A DNA stretch of 33,258 nucleotides from Actinomycetes bacterium (GTDB lineage: Bacteria; Actinomycetota; Acidimicrobiia; Acidimicrobiales; Ilumatobacteraceae). The DNA is taken from contig JANXUF010000034.1 in the NCBI GenBank assembly GCA_025356335.1, positions 1 through 33,258 of the forward strand, given 5' to 3'. Shown in pieces: positions 8,764-16,833 of this stretch; within the stretch, counting starts at the first letter, position 1; every line of letters begins with the position of its first letter. The notes beneath the pieces are model-generated. The model was given only the letters and a program-made list of their open reading frames with translations, was not told the DNA's origin and searched no databases. A program made the position numbers and the translations under genes.

Positions 8764-8769
8764 TACCGT
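8764..8769 (+). promoter_or_regulatory. Putative -10 box of GH57 gene (TACCGT)
   Basis: TACCGT ends 6 nt before the GTG at 8776. The spacing matches the leaderless pattern of the neighbours and is the main reason for choosing that GTG over nearby alternatives. Confidence 0.45.
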
Positions 8770-8775
8770 GGAGTG

Positions 8776-10407
8776 GTGACTGCTGACGCGATCATCATCC
8801 ATGGACACATGTATCAACCGCCGCGGGAGGATCCGCGGACCGGTGAGGTGCCGGTCGAGCCGTCGGCTGCTCCGTACCACGACTGGAACCAGCGCATCAC
8901 GGACGAGTGCTACCGGCCGAATGCCTTTGCCAGGATCCTCGACGGCAGTGGCCGCATCGCCAGGATCGTGAACAACTTCGAGCGGCTGAGTTTCAACCTC
9001 GGTCCGACGCTCGCGCACTGGCTCGACGAGCACGCGCCGGACGTCGCCGGTCGGATCGTCGAGGGTGATCGTGTCGGGTCGACGGCGATCGCCCACCCGT
9101 TCCATCACCTGATCATCCCGCTCGCCGACCCACGCGATGCCCGTACCGAACTGCTGTGGGGAATCGCCGATTTCGAACGGCGCTTCGGTCGCAGACCTAC
9201 AGGCATGTGGTTGCCGGAAACCGGCATCGACACGGCCACGCTTGGGCTGTTGCACGAACTCGGCATTTCCTTCACGATCGTCGCGCCGGGCCAGGTACAG
9301 ACGATGCCGCCCGCCGGCGACTTCGGTCAGTCCGGCGGAGTGCGCCTCGTCGTCTACGACGGCCAATTGAGCCGCGACATCGCCTTCGGTGATGCGATGG
9401 TCGATACCGAGGCGCTCGTCGATCACCTCGGCAGCGGTGCTGACCACGGTGTCGTCACCGTCGCCACCGACCTCGAGACGTTCGGCCATCACCATCGCGG
9501 AACAGAACGCGGCGTCGCCCACGCGCTGTTCGTCGTTGCACCGTCACGCAGTATGTCGGTCGGCCCGCTGAGCACCCTCGTTGCCGACTCGACCCCGGCC
9601 GATGTCGGCGTCGTCTACACCAGCGCCTGGTCGTGTGCTCACGGCCTCGGGCGGTGGCAACTCGACTGTGGTTGTAGTACGGACGGCCACGATGGCTGGA
9701 ACCAACGCTGGCGCACGCCGCTTCGTCAGGCGTTGACGCTGCTCCGTGACCACTCCGTCGAAGTCTTCGAGCGCCGTGGCGGCGAGATCTTCAACGATCC
9801 GTGGAAAGCGCGCGACGCCTACGGCGAGGTGCTTGCCGATCCGTCGCGTTGGGATGACTTCGTCACCGATCACGTCCAGCCGGTGGCATCGGAGCAGCTG
9901 GCGCTGATCCTGTTGCAGTCGCAGGAAGCGACGCTCGCCTCGTTCACCAGCTGTGCGTGGTTCTTTGCCGATCTCGCCCGCCTGGAGATCGCCATCGTCA
10001 TGCAGGAGGCCAATCGCGCTGCCCAACTGCTGAGCTCGATCGGAGAGGAATTGCCGATCGAGTCGGCGCTGTCGATCCTCGACGGAGCGCACAGCAACGA
10101 TCCGTCGCTGCCGACCGGCCGCGACGTCTGGCACTGGGCGCTGACGAAGGCACCGGTGATGAAAGCGGGCGGCGTCGATGGCGAGGACGTGTTGCAGGCA
10201 CTGCTCGAACGCCTCGTCGACGAAGCGATCGGCGGCGACGATTCGGCCATCGGCCAAGCCATCGCCGTGGTCGCGGTGGTGGAGGAGAGCACCCATCGGG
10301 TGCTGCTCGATCGAGCGCAGAACGCGCTCTACGCCGCCTGGCGCAACGGCGACCGCACAGACCTCGACCCGCTCGCCGAGGCCCTGAACTTCGCCAAGCC
10401 GCAGTAA
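8776..10407 (+). CDS. GH57 glycoside hydrolase with DUF3536-like C-terminus
   Basis: This 543-aa protein belongs to family GH57, whose members are amylases, 4-alpha-glucanotransferases or branching enzymes. The N-terminus (IIIHGHMYQPPRED) has the first GH57 motif. The nucleophile segment is GMWLPETGID (Glu148) and the acid segment is TDLETFGHHH (Asp232). The C-terminal half, with SAWSCAHGLGRWQLDCGC and WNQRWRTPLRQALTLL, resembles DUF3536. Start GTG 8776 gives M-TADAIIIHGH directly before homology. GTG 8773, ATG 8746 and 8683 are alternatives in the same frame. Its place beside glgB and a GT4 synthase suggests alpha-glucan trimming or branching. The exact activity is unknown. Confidence 0.85.
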   Translation: MTADAIIIHGHMYQPPREDPRTGEVPVEPSAAPYHDWNQRITDECYRPNAFARILDGSGRIARIVNNFERLSFNLGPTLAHWLDEHAPDVAGRIVEGDRVGSTAIAHPFHHLIIPLADPRDARTELLWGIADFERRFGRRPTGMWLPETGIDTATLGLLHELGISFTIVAPGQVQTMPPAGDFGQSGGVRLVVYDGQLSRDIAFGDAMVDTEALVDHLGSGADHGVVTVATDLETFGHHHRGTERGVAHALFVVAPSRSMSVGPLSTLVADSTPADVGVVYTSAWSCAHGLGRWQLDCGCSTDGHDGWNQRWRTPLRQALTLLRDHSVEVFERRGGEIFNDPWKARDAYGEVLADPSRWDDFVTDHVQPVASEQLALILLQSQEATLASFTSCAWFFADLARLEIAIVMQEANRAAQLLSSIGEELPIESALSILDGAHSNDPSLPTGRDVWHWALTKAPVMKAGGVDGEDVLQALLERLVDEAIGGDDSAIGQAIAVVAVVEESTHRVLLDRAQNALYAAWRNGDRTDLDPLAEALNFAKPQ

Positions 10408-10441
10408 GCGAGCAGAGCTGTTAACGGCCCGCGCAGCCCGA

Positions 10442-10455
10442 GCCGCCCGAGCGGC
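10442..10455. terminator. Small GC hairpin between convergent GH57 and galT genes
   Basis: GCCGC-CCGA-GCGGC forms a 5-bp stem with a 4-nt loop in the 178-nt gap between the two stop codons. There is no T-run and the stem is short, so this is a weak candidate. I see nothing else in this gap. Confidence 0.2.
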
Positions 10456-10585
10456 GGAGAGCGGAAAGAACGGTTCGTAGGCAGGTCGCCAACGGAAAGC
10501 GTTCGTGCTGCCGAACCCGTCCTCAGCCGGGTCCGATGCACAGGTGGCGTGAGGTAGATCAGCACGCCCTAGGCGGACGTTGCGC

Positions 10586-11575
10586 TCAGCGGGCGAGGAC
10601 GGGGAGTGCAGCGCGCAGCTCTTTGGCTGCGTCTTCGGGGGCGACGATATTGATCAACACGCCGGTGCCGCGCTCGAAACCGGCGACGGTGTGCAGTTGC
10701 GGGAAGATGTGGATGTGCCAGTGGAACGGGCCGTTGTGGGAATGCGGCGCCGTGTGCACGACGAGGTTGTAGGCAATGTCGCCCTGGACCTCGTTCAGTG
10801 CGGAGATGGCATCGCGGAGGCCGATGCCGACCTGCGCGAGGCTGTCCGGGCTGGCGTCCTGCAGGTGGACCTGATGATCGCGCGGGATGACGAGCATCTC
10901 GTACGGCGTGCCGCTCCAGAACGGGCAGACGATGACGACATCGTCGCTGACCGACACGATGCGGTCCCCGCTGGCGAGTTCTGCCTCGATGGTCGCGCAG
11001 AGGATGCAGCCGCCGACGAAACGCACGAAGCCGCGCTCCTCGTCGAGGATGTCGCCGGGCACGAACGGCATCCCGAGGATCTGACCGTGCGGGTGCGACA
11101 GCGATGCGCCGGCTTCGCGACCGTGGTTGACGATCGCCTGCGTGTAGCGGATGTTGGGGACGGCGGCATGGGCGATGAAGCGCTCGCGGAGGGCGTTGAG
11201 CGCGTCGCCGGCAGCTGCGTCCGAGAGGGTGCCGAGGCTGCCGTTGTGGTCGGGCGAATAGACGAAGACTTCGTGGATCCCACTGGCTTCTGCCTGCACG
11301 TGCACGGGACCGAGGTTGCGGACCGCCAGCGACTCTTCTCCATCGAAGGCCGGGTAGCGGTTGGGAACGATTCGCAGTTGCCAGCTGCCGTTCTCGTCCT
11401 GGGTCACCAAGGCGGGTGGTGTCGCCTCTTCGTTACCGGGACAGAACGGACAGGACACTGACGAATCGGCTTCCACGCCCACGTCGCGGGGCGCGAAATC
11501 GGTCGGGCGTTGACCACGAGAAGACACGATTGTCACCCATCGCCCAGTGAGGGGGTTCAAACGTAGTTGGCTCAT
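10586..11575 (-). CDS. galT: Galactose-1-phosphate uridylyltransferase
   Basis: It swaps UMP between UDP-glucose and galactose-1-phosphate (Leloir pathway), making glucose-1-phosphate that can feed the glucan genes nearby. The product is 329 aa, normal for the family. The first zinc pair is CPFC (Cys42, Cys45). The catalytic HPH triplet is in ASLSHPHGQI, with the nucleophile at His163. The C-terminal metal-site cluster is FHWHIHIFP. ATG 11575 begins the conserved N-terminus (LRLNPLTGRWVTI) and has GGAG at 11580-11583, 4 nt upstream. The methyltransferase gene ends 22 nt before it on the same strand, so the two probably share a transcript. No galK or galE is visible. Confidence 0.95.
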   Translation of the reverse strand: MSQLRLNPLTGRWVTIVSSRGQRPTDFAPRDVGVEADSSVSCPFCPGNEEATPPALVTQDENGSWQLRIVPNRYPAFDGEESLAVRNLGPVHVQAEASGIHEVFVYSPDHNGSLGTLSDAAAGDALNALRERFIAHAAVPNIRYTQAIVNHGREAGASLSHPHGQILGMPFVPGDILDEERGFVRFVGGCILCATIEAELASGDRIVSVSDDVVIVCPFWSGTPYEMLVIPRDHQVHLQDASPDSLAQVGIGLRDAISALNEVQGDIAYNLVVHTAPHSHNGPFHWHIHIFPQLHTVAGFERGTGVLINIVAPEDAAKELRAALPVLAR

Positions 11576-11597
11576 TTGACTCCAGGATACGCCTTTC

Positions 11598-12389
11598 TCA
11601 GGAGGTCTGTGAGTCATCCACAGTTTCCCGTGACAAACGTCCCGGGCAGGACTCGTCGCGGCGGTAGACGGTGACGTGGCGAACTGATTGTCCGGTGAAA
11701 GGACGGCGATCCCACGATTCGTAGCGGTGCTCGACGATCAAGCCTGCGGCGGCGGCATACTCGTCGAGTTGCGGCGGCGTCCAGTAGCGCACAGCCCACG
11801 GCCTGAGCCGGACGCCACCGGCCTCCGTGAACTCCACGAACTGCCCGTGAGCACGTTGTTCCTGCGGATCGAACTGGCTGACACTGAGCACCACCCGGTC
11901 GGCCGTCACCGTCTTCACCTCGACGGATGCAGCAACCTCGGGAGCGACCGGAACGAAGGCCTCGACCACGAAGCGTCCACCGTTTCGGAGAGCGTCCGTG
12001 ACGTTTCCGAGGCACCGTCGTAATTCCTCATCATCATCAACGGCGAAGAGCGTGTTGTAGGCAACGAAGACGACGCTGAACGGACCGCCACCGAACGGGG
12101 CCGTCATGTCGCCGATCGTAGCGATCACCGACTCGCTGCCCGGCTTGGCGCGCAGTCGCGCAAGCATTGCTTCGCTCGTGTCGATCCCGGTGACGCGCAC
12201 GCCGTGCTGCGCCAATGGAATTGCCAGTCGGCCGGTGCCGACGCCGAGTTCGAGCACCGGTCCGCCGTCTGCGAGTTCGGCAATGAGCGAGACGGTCTGA
12301 TCGACATCGGAGATGCGCTCGTACCACTCGTCGTAGACATCGGCGAAGCTGTCGCCGTAACTGCTCGTCGTGTAGCCCTCCATCATCAT
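11598..12389 (-). CDS. Class I SAM-dependent methyltransferase
   Basis: This is a 263-aa Rossmann-fold methyltransferase of unknown substrate. Motif I is VLELGVGTGRLAIPLA (from about residue 45) and the next strand is VTGIDTSEAML. The acidic DMTAPF segment and a C-terminal beta-strand set (VRYWTPPQLDEYAAAAGL) follow, as in Methyltransf_25/11-type small-molecule enzymes. Three ATG codons in a row (12389, 12386, 12383) are possible starts. The first is given, and none has a strong ribosome site. Upstream residues in the open frame are Arg-rich and not protein-like. galT lies 22 nt downstream on the same strand. The gene is divergent from the membrane protein at 12465. Confidence 0.85.
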   Translation of the reverse strand: MMMEGYTTSSYGDSFADVYDEWYERISDVDQTVSLIAELADGGPVLELGVGTGRLAIPLAQHGVRVTGIDTSEAMLARLRAKPGSESVIATIGDMTAPFGGGPFSVVFVAYNTLFAVDDDEELRRCLGNVTDALRNGGRFVVEAFVPVAPEVAASVEVKTVTADRVVLSVSQFDPQEQRAHGQFVEFTEAGGVRLRPWAVRYWTPPQLDEYAAAAGLIVEHRYESWDRRPFTGQSVRHVTVYRRDESCPGRLSRETVDDSQTS

Positions 12390-12464
12390 CTGTTGTATCC
12401 GTCTCGGCGTCGCCACGCTCGGTCGGGGGAGCAAAGTGGCGCCGAAAGATGTGAGGATGGGGGC

Positions 12465-13577
12465 GTGAGTGACGCGGCGGCGCCAGAAATGGTCGTGGGA
12501 GCATCGGCGACGCCAGGTCCGGTGGCAGCTCCTGTGCCAGGTCCGGGTGCCGGATCGACGCCAGGTTGGGCGGCGATCGAGACGAGCGCCCATTCCTCGG
12601 CGCTGATCGCCTCGCTCACGTCATCGTCCACCGCCTCGTCCGCCGCCTCGTCCACCGCCTCGTCCAACGCCGGTGGTTCGAAGACTGCTGCTGGGATCAG
12701 CCGCGTGTCGCTGGCAGCGTCGTTTCGTGCCAGGCCGTTGGGAACGGTGGTGGACGAGGGCGGCAGGGTCGCGCGTCGTCACGGCCGGGCGATCTTCACC
12801 GTCGCATCGTTGATCCTGATCCCGGCGGCGATCGCCGAAGTCGTCGCCGCCAGATCCGTGCGTGACCGTTTCCTCAACGGCGAGAACCCGCTCGGTTCGT
12901 TCCGCGTCGCCTTCACCAGCAGCTCGTCGAACGATGCGGTCGCGCTGACGGCGTTCGTCAGCCTTGGCCTCACGGCGTTCGCTGCGCTGCTGATCGGCGC
13001 CTATGTCGCCACGATCGTCGCCGATGACCGGCTCGGTCGCGTCGTCAGCCAGCGAGCGGCGGTGATCGCCCTCCTCAAACGTCTGCCTGCTTTGACGGCG
13101 GCGTGGGTGATCACGCATCTCTGGATCCTGCTCGTCTTCTTGGCCGGACAGGCGAACAGCGGGCTCGCCGCTCTGGTCGCGGTGTTGGCAGTTCCGTTTG
13201 CGTTGCTGTCCACCTACCTCGCGCCGGTGATGATGCTCGAGGGCCTCCATCCAATCGCCGGGACCAGACGGGCGTGGCAGCTGGCGAAGCAGACGTTCGG
13301 GTCGACGTTCGGCTTCTTCGCCCTGTCCAGTCTCGTCGGCCTGTGGTTCCGGTTCGGGTTGGCACTGTTCCCCGCCGTCATCCGCAGCGTCGCCTTCACC
13401 GACCGCTACCAGTGGCTGATCGAGGGTGTGGGAGCGCAAGTCGGCATCATTCTGTCGGCACCGATCGTCGCTTGTGCGACCGTCGTCATGTACATCGAGG
13501 TGCGGACCAGGACCGAGGGCATGGACCTGTTCCTCGAATGTGATCGTGTAGTGCCGGATGCTGAACACCATGGTTGA
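12465..13577 (+). CDS. Multi-pass membrane protein at head of the MoxR/DUF58 cluster
   Basis: The product is 370 aa. The first 95 residues or so are low-complexity (Ala, Pro, Gly, then Ser/Thr/Ala repeats) and likely disordered. After them come about six hydrophobic segments, near 108-130, 160-187, 209-227, 228-255, 282-305 and 322-343. The ending VVMYIEVRTRTEGMDL is typical of the glycerophosphodiesterase-membrane-domain-like proteins that precede DUF4129 genes in actinobacterial MoxR clusters. Start GTG 12465 has GAGG and a G-run just upstream (about 12453-12463). The longer open frame to 12204 would run antisense into the methyltransferase. The stop codon lies inside a 23-bp tandem repeat. 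Function unknown, probably envelope-related. Confidence 0.8.
   Translation: MSDAAAPEMVVGASATPGPVAAPVPGPGAGSTPGWAAIETSAHSSALIASLTSSSTASSAASSTASSNAGGSKTAAGISRVSLAASFRARPLGTVVDEGGRVARRHGRAIFTVASLILIPAAIAEVVAARSVRDRFLNGENPLGSFRVAFTSSSSNDAVALTAFVSLGLTAFAALLIGAYVATIVADDRLGRVVSQRAAVIALLKRLPALTAAWVITHLWILLVFLAGQANSGLAALVAVLAVPFALLSTYLAPVMMLEGLHPIAGTRRAWQLAKQTFGSTFGFFALSSLVGLWFRFGLALFPAVIRSVAFTDRYQWLIEGVGAQVGIILSAPIVACATVVMYIEVRTRTEGMDLFLECDRVVPDAEHHG
12625..12668 (+). repeat. 12-bp tandem repeat coding a Ser/Thr/Ala tract
   Basis: CGTCCACCGCCT is repeated three times (12625, 12637, 12649; the second has one change) and then partly. It encodes the SSTASSAASSTASSN tract in the disordered N-terminus of the membrane protein. 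The unit is a multiple of three, so copy-number change would keep frame. Confidence 0.75.
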
Positions 13578-13649
13578 CGGATGGTCGACGTGATGGTCGA
13601 CGGATGGTCGACGTGATGGTTGACGGATGGTCGACGTGATGGTCGACGT
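13570..13649 (+). repeat. 23-bp tandem repeat across a stop/start junction
   Basis: Three 23-bp copies (13570-13592, 13593-13615, 13616-13638) and a partial fourth (13639-13649) are almost identical. Each joins an 11-bp ATGGTYGACGG and a 12-bp ATGGTCGACGTG. The upstream membrane-protein gene stops in copy 1 and the DUF4129 gene starts in copy 3. Since 23 is not divisible by 3, each copy presents its ATG codons in a new frame. Confidence 0.92.
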
Positions 13650-14334
13650 CTCGAGGCTGTGGAGTGGCATCGTCCGGTGGTCGTGGGGTTTGATGACGGG
13701 GCTCGCCGGCGACGACAGTGGGCTCGGCCCGTCAGCTCAGGATCCGGCAGCGGTCCATCAATCGGCGTGCAAAGTGCTCGACGCACCGTGCACGACCGAT
13801 GCTCCGACATCGCCGGCGCTATCGCCCGGGTCGGGCGGGGCGAACGTCGGCGGGCTGCTGACGTTGTTCTTCTATCTCGTGCTGCTCGCTGTGCTCATCG
13901 GGCTCATCTACCTGATCGTGCGAGCGGTCAGGGGCAGGGGCGAGGCCGATGAGACGCAAGCAACTGTCGAGGAAGTGCAGCAGACACCGACGATCATCGA
14001 CCGCACCACCGAGCCGGACCAGTGGCGTGCCCGAGCCGCCGAGATGGTGGCGGCGGGCCACTATCGAGAGGCGCTGCGGTGCCGGTACCGGGGACTCGTC
14101 GGCGACCTCGCCAGGCGCGGCCTGCTCGACGAAATCGCTGGTCGCACGACGGGTGAGGAACGGGCCGAGTTCTCGGCGAACGGGTCGCCGGCGCAGCAGC
14201 AGTTCAACGAGGCGACGGACCTCTTCGATGGGGTGTGGTACGGCGACGAGCCGGCAGGAATCGACGAGCACGACCGCTTTGTCGAGTGCGAGCGCGAGGT
14301 ACTCGCAGCGACGGCCGGCCGGCCCCGCCGATGA
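13627..14334 (+). CDS. DUF4129 domain membrane protein
   Basis: The product is 235 aa. One strong transmembrane helix lies near residues 76-100 (LTLFFYLVLLAVLIGLIYLI). The C-terminal cytosolic domain, with YREALRCRYRGLVGDLARRGLL and the final FDGVWYGDEPAG, is the DUF4129 fold found next to MoxR and DUF58 genes. The N-terminus, MVDVMVDV, is encoded by the 23-bp repeat. ATG 13639 is an equally possible start, giving MVDVSRLW. No Shine-Dalgarno is obvious. The stop overlaps the next start as ATGA at 14331-14334, so the genes are translationally coupled. The molecular role of the domain is unknown. Confidence 0.85.
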   Translation: MVDVMVDVSRLWSGIVRWSWGLMTGLAGDDSGLGPSAQDPAAVHQSACKVLDAPCTTDAPTSPALSPGSGGANVGGLLTLFFYLVLLAVLIGLIYLIVRAVRGRGEADETQATVEEVQQTPTIIDRTTEPDQWRARAAEMVAAGHYREALRCRYRGLVGDLARRGLLDEIAGRTTGEERAEFSANGSPAQQQFNEATDLFDGVWYGDEPAGIDEHDRFVECEREVLAATAGRPRR

Positions 14335-15542
14335 GCCCGCGTGCGCAGGAGGCGTCGCAGCGAACCGGTCGGGCCATCGCCGTGCTGGTGCTCATCCTTG
14401 CGGTCGCCGTCGGTCTCGCGCTGCTCGCCAGGGTCCGGCCGCGCAACGAACTGCTCGATCCGGCATCGGGAAGTTCGTCAGGGGCACGTGGCCTCGTCCT
14501 CGTATTGCAATCAGTCGGGGCGACGGTGAAGACGACCGCGACCGTGCCGCATCCAGGTGATGGCATCGACCGGGTCGTCGTCCTCGTGGACCACCTGTCC
14601 GATGCCCAACGGCAGTCGCTCGACGAGTGGATCGGCGCCGGTGGAATTGCCGTCGTCGCCGACCCGAACTCGCCCTATCAGGGTGGCGATGCTCGGTTCT
14701 CGTCGGCGAACGCGGCGCCGACGGACATCGGCAAAGGGACGTGTTCGATCGCCGCGCTCAGCAAGTTGCGCAGTATCTCACTGACACCGACTGCCAGCAC
14801 CGGCCTTGGCACGGTCACCGCTTCGGGAACCGACGGTGGTGTGGACGATGCACGGGAGTTGACGGTCCGGGACGGGCAGCGACACTGCTTCGGGAGCGCG
14901 ACCTCGGCATTCGTCGTCGTCCGCTCACAGGGCAATGGCTTCGTGGTCGGCCTCGGCGAGAACTGGATCTTCAGCAACGAACTGCTGGCGAGCGGCGACA
15001 ACGCCGCCCTCGGGACGGCGCTGATGGCCCCGACAGCCTCGAGCCATGTAGTCATCCTCCACGGCACCGGACCGGCGAAACGCACCGCCGACGTCGTCGC
15101 CGGTGGTGACAAGACGCTGCTGCAACTCGTGCCGACGCAGGTCTGGATCGGTATCTCCGGGCTCGTGCTGGCGTTCGGGGTGTTCGCGATCGCTGCCGGA
15201 TGGCGGGTCGGCCGTCCGGTGGTCGAACGTCCGCTGGTGCCGATCGCCAGTTCCGACCTCGTCGTATCTACCGCCAGACTGATGCAGCGGGCCGGACATA
15301 CGCAACGTGCCGCCGAGTTGATGCGCTACGAGTTCCACCGCGACCTCTGCGCGGCGTACTCGATCGACGCCACAGCATCCCTCGACGAGTTGGACCGTAC
15401 GATCTGCACCCGGCTGAGTGACCAGGGACGTCTCGTTCGGCGTCAACTGATCGACGTACTCCGAGCCAGCGACGTGTCGACCCCGGCCGCGTTGGCAGCA
15501 CTCTCCCGACAGATCCGCCATCTACGAAACGAGACGCTGTGA
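14331..15542 (+). CDS. DUF4350 domain membrane protein
   Basis: The product is 403 aa. A membrane helix (about 15-33, [19 protein letters not shown]) is followed by an extracytoplasmic region resembling a GATase-like or DUF4350 fold. That region contains [48 protein letters not shown] and [14 protein letters not shown] second helix lies near 264-288, and a cytosolic tail of about 110 residues rich in Arg and Leu ends the protein. The start overlaps the DUF4129 stop (ATGA) and the stop overlaps the moxR start (GTGA). The position between DUF4129 and MoxR is the standard one in actinobacteria. Function unknown. Confidence 0.83.
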   Translation: MSPRAQEASQRTGRAIAVLVLILAVAVGLALLARVRPRNELLDPASGSSSGARGLVLVLQSVGATVKTTATVPHPGDGIDRVVVLVDHLSDAQRQSLDEWIGAGGIAVVADPNSPYQGGDARFSSANAAPTDIGKGTCSIAALSKLRSISLTPTASTGLGTVTASGTDGGVDDARELTVRDGQRHCFGSATSAFVVVRSQGNGFVVGLGENWIFSNELLASGDNAALGTALMAPTASSHVVILHGTGPAKRTADVVAGGDKTLLQLVPTQVWIGISGLVLAFGVFAIAAGWRVGRPVVERPLVPIASSDLVVSTARLMQRAGHTQRAAELMRYEFHRDLCAAYSIDATASLDELDRTICTRLSDQGRLVRRQLIDVLRASDVSTPAALAALSRQIRHLRNETL

Positions 15543-16618
15543 GCAACATCTCTGCCTCCGACACGCCGCTTCCCCCGCCGCCGCGATCCTCAACGCCCCC
15601 TTCGTCGGTTCCGGCCCCGCCCGCAGCTGCTGCGTCGGCCTCGTACTCCGCGTCCGACTCCTCGGCGCGGGCTGCGATCCTCGCGGTGCGAACCGAAGTC
15701 GCCAAGGTCGTCGTCGGTCAGGAGGGCGTACTGGCGGGCATCATCGCCGCCATCCTCGTCCGCGGGCACGTGCTGCTCGAAGGTGTGCCTGGCGTCGCCA
15801 AGACGCTGCTCGCCAAGACACTGGCTGCCTCCTTCGATCTGCAATTCACACGCGTGCAGTTCACGCCCGATCTGATGCCGAGCGACATCATCGGCCAGTC
15901 GATCTATCAGCCGCAGTCGAGCGATGCAGACGGTGCCTTCCGATTCCGGCCTGGGCCGGTCTTCACCAACCTGCTGCTCGCCGACGAGGTCAATCGCACG
16001 CCACCGAAGACGCAGGCTGCGTTGTTGGAGGCGATGGAGGAGCACCAGGTGTCGTTCGACGGCGTGACGCGCCAGCTGCCGGAGCCGTTCATCGTCATCG
16101 CCACACAGAACCCGATCGAATACGAGGGCACGTATCCGCTTCCCGAAGCGCAGCTCGACCGTTTCCTCTTCAAACTCAACGTGCCGTATCCGACCGCCGA
16201 GCAGGAGCAGGCGATGCTCGCGCGACACGACGCCGGACTCGACCCTCACGACGTCGTCGCCTCCGGCGTGCGGGCGGTGGCAACGGCGGCGGATCTGATT
16301 GCCGCCCGCGCCGAGATCGCTGCAATCCGCGTCGACCCGGCGGTGCAGGCGTACATCGTCGCTCTCGCCAGGGCGACCAGGGAAGTCTCGGCGCTGTCGC
16401 TCGGCGTGTCGCCCCGCGGCGCAACGATGTTGCTCCACGCGGCCAAGGCGTGGGCATGGTTGAGCGGCCGATCGTTCGTGACCCCCGACGAGGTCAAGGC
16501 CGTCGCCCGCCCCTGCCTGCGTCATCGCATCCAGGTCAGGCCGGAGTTGGAGCTCGAAGGCACGACGGCCGACTCGGTCCTCGACGGCCTGCTCGCCACT
16601 GTGCCGACGCCGCGGTGA
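15539..16618 (+). CDS. moxR: MoxR-family AAA+ ATPase
   Basis: This 359-aa AAA+ chaperone-type ATPase is thought to remodel or activate partner proteins of the DUF58/vWA type. The first 40 residues are Pro/Ser/Ala-rich and likely disordered. Walker A is [12 protein letters not shown] (Lys88). Walker B is LLLADEVNR (Asp149, Glu150), followed by [14 protein letters not shown]. Sensor 1 is ATQNP and an arginine-finger region is LPEAQLDRF. The C-terminal lid has LGVSPRG and [11 protein letters not shown]. Start GTG overlaps the previous stop. The stop overlaps the ATG of the 71-aa gene as TGATG at 16616-16620. Confidence 0.94.
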   Translation: MSNISASDTPLPPPPRSSTPPSSVPAPPAAAASASYSASDSSARAAILAVRTEVAKVVVGQEGVLAGIIAAILVRGHVLLEGVPGVAKTLLAKTLAASFDLQFTRVQFTPDLMPSDIIGQSIYQPQSSDADGAFRFRPGPVFTNLLLADEVNRTPPKTQAALLEAMEEHQVSFDGVTRQLPEPFIVIATQNPIEYEGTYPLPEAQLDRFLFKLNVPYPTAEQEQAMLARHDAGLDPHDVVASGVRAVATAADLIAARAEIAAIRVDPAVQAYIVALARATREVSALSLGVSPRGATMLLHAAKAWAWLSGRSFVTPDEVKAVARPCLRHRIQVRPELELEGTTADSVLDGLLATVPTPR

Positions 16619-16833
16619 TGCCCGACAGGCGGGACATCGATGTGGCGCAGGTACCGATCCGGGCGGAATCCACCCGGATTCGTGCCCGCGACCTGAGCGA
16701 CTCAGGCCTGCCTTGCTCCGTGGCGCTGACCATGGATGTTTCGATCGCCGACGTGAAGTCGAGTGAGGCGCTGGGAGCAATCCCGGCGGGTGCCACCGGG
16801 ATTCGTTTCGGCGACGTCAGTGGCGATCGCTGA
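16618..16833 (+). CDS. Unrecognised 71-aa protein between moxR and DUF58
   Basis: I do not recognise this protein. It is 71 aa ([18 protein letters not shown]... ending GIRFGDVSGDR), soluble-looking, with no membrane segment, cysteine pair or known motif. The N-terminal half is charged (Arg/Asp). The second half is Ala/Ile/Val-rich. Its reality is supported by position: the start overlaps the moxR stop as TGATG, and its own stop overlaps the DUF58 start as another TGATG at 16831-16835, the same coupling used by the flanking genes. Without a gene, moxR and DUF58 would be 214 nt apart in an otherwise gapless operon. It could be a small adaptor for the ATPase; that is a guess. Confidence 0.65.
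   Translation: MPDRRDIDVAQVPIRAESTRIRARDLSDSGLPCSVALTMDVSIADVKSSEALGAIPAGATGIRFGDVSGDR

Noticed and set aside
7318..9522. A 734-codon open frame antisense to glgB and the GH57 gene
   Set aside because: It is the codon-bias shadow of two well-identified genes in high-GC DNA, and its translation has no family resemblance.
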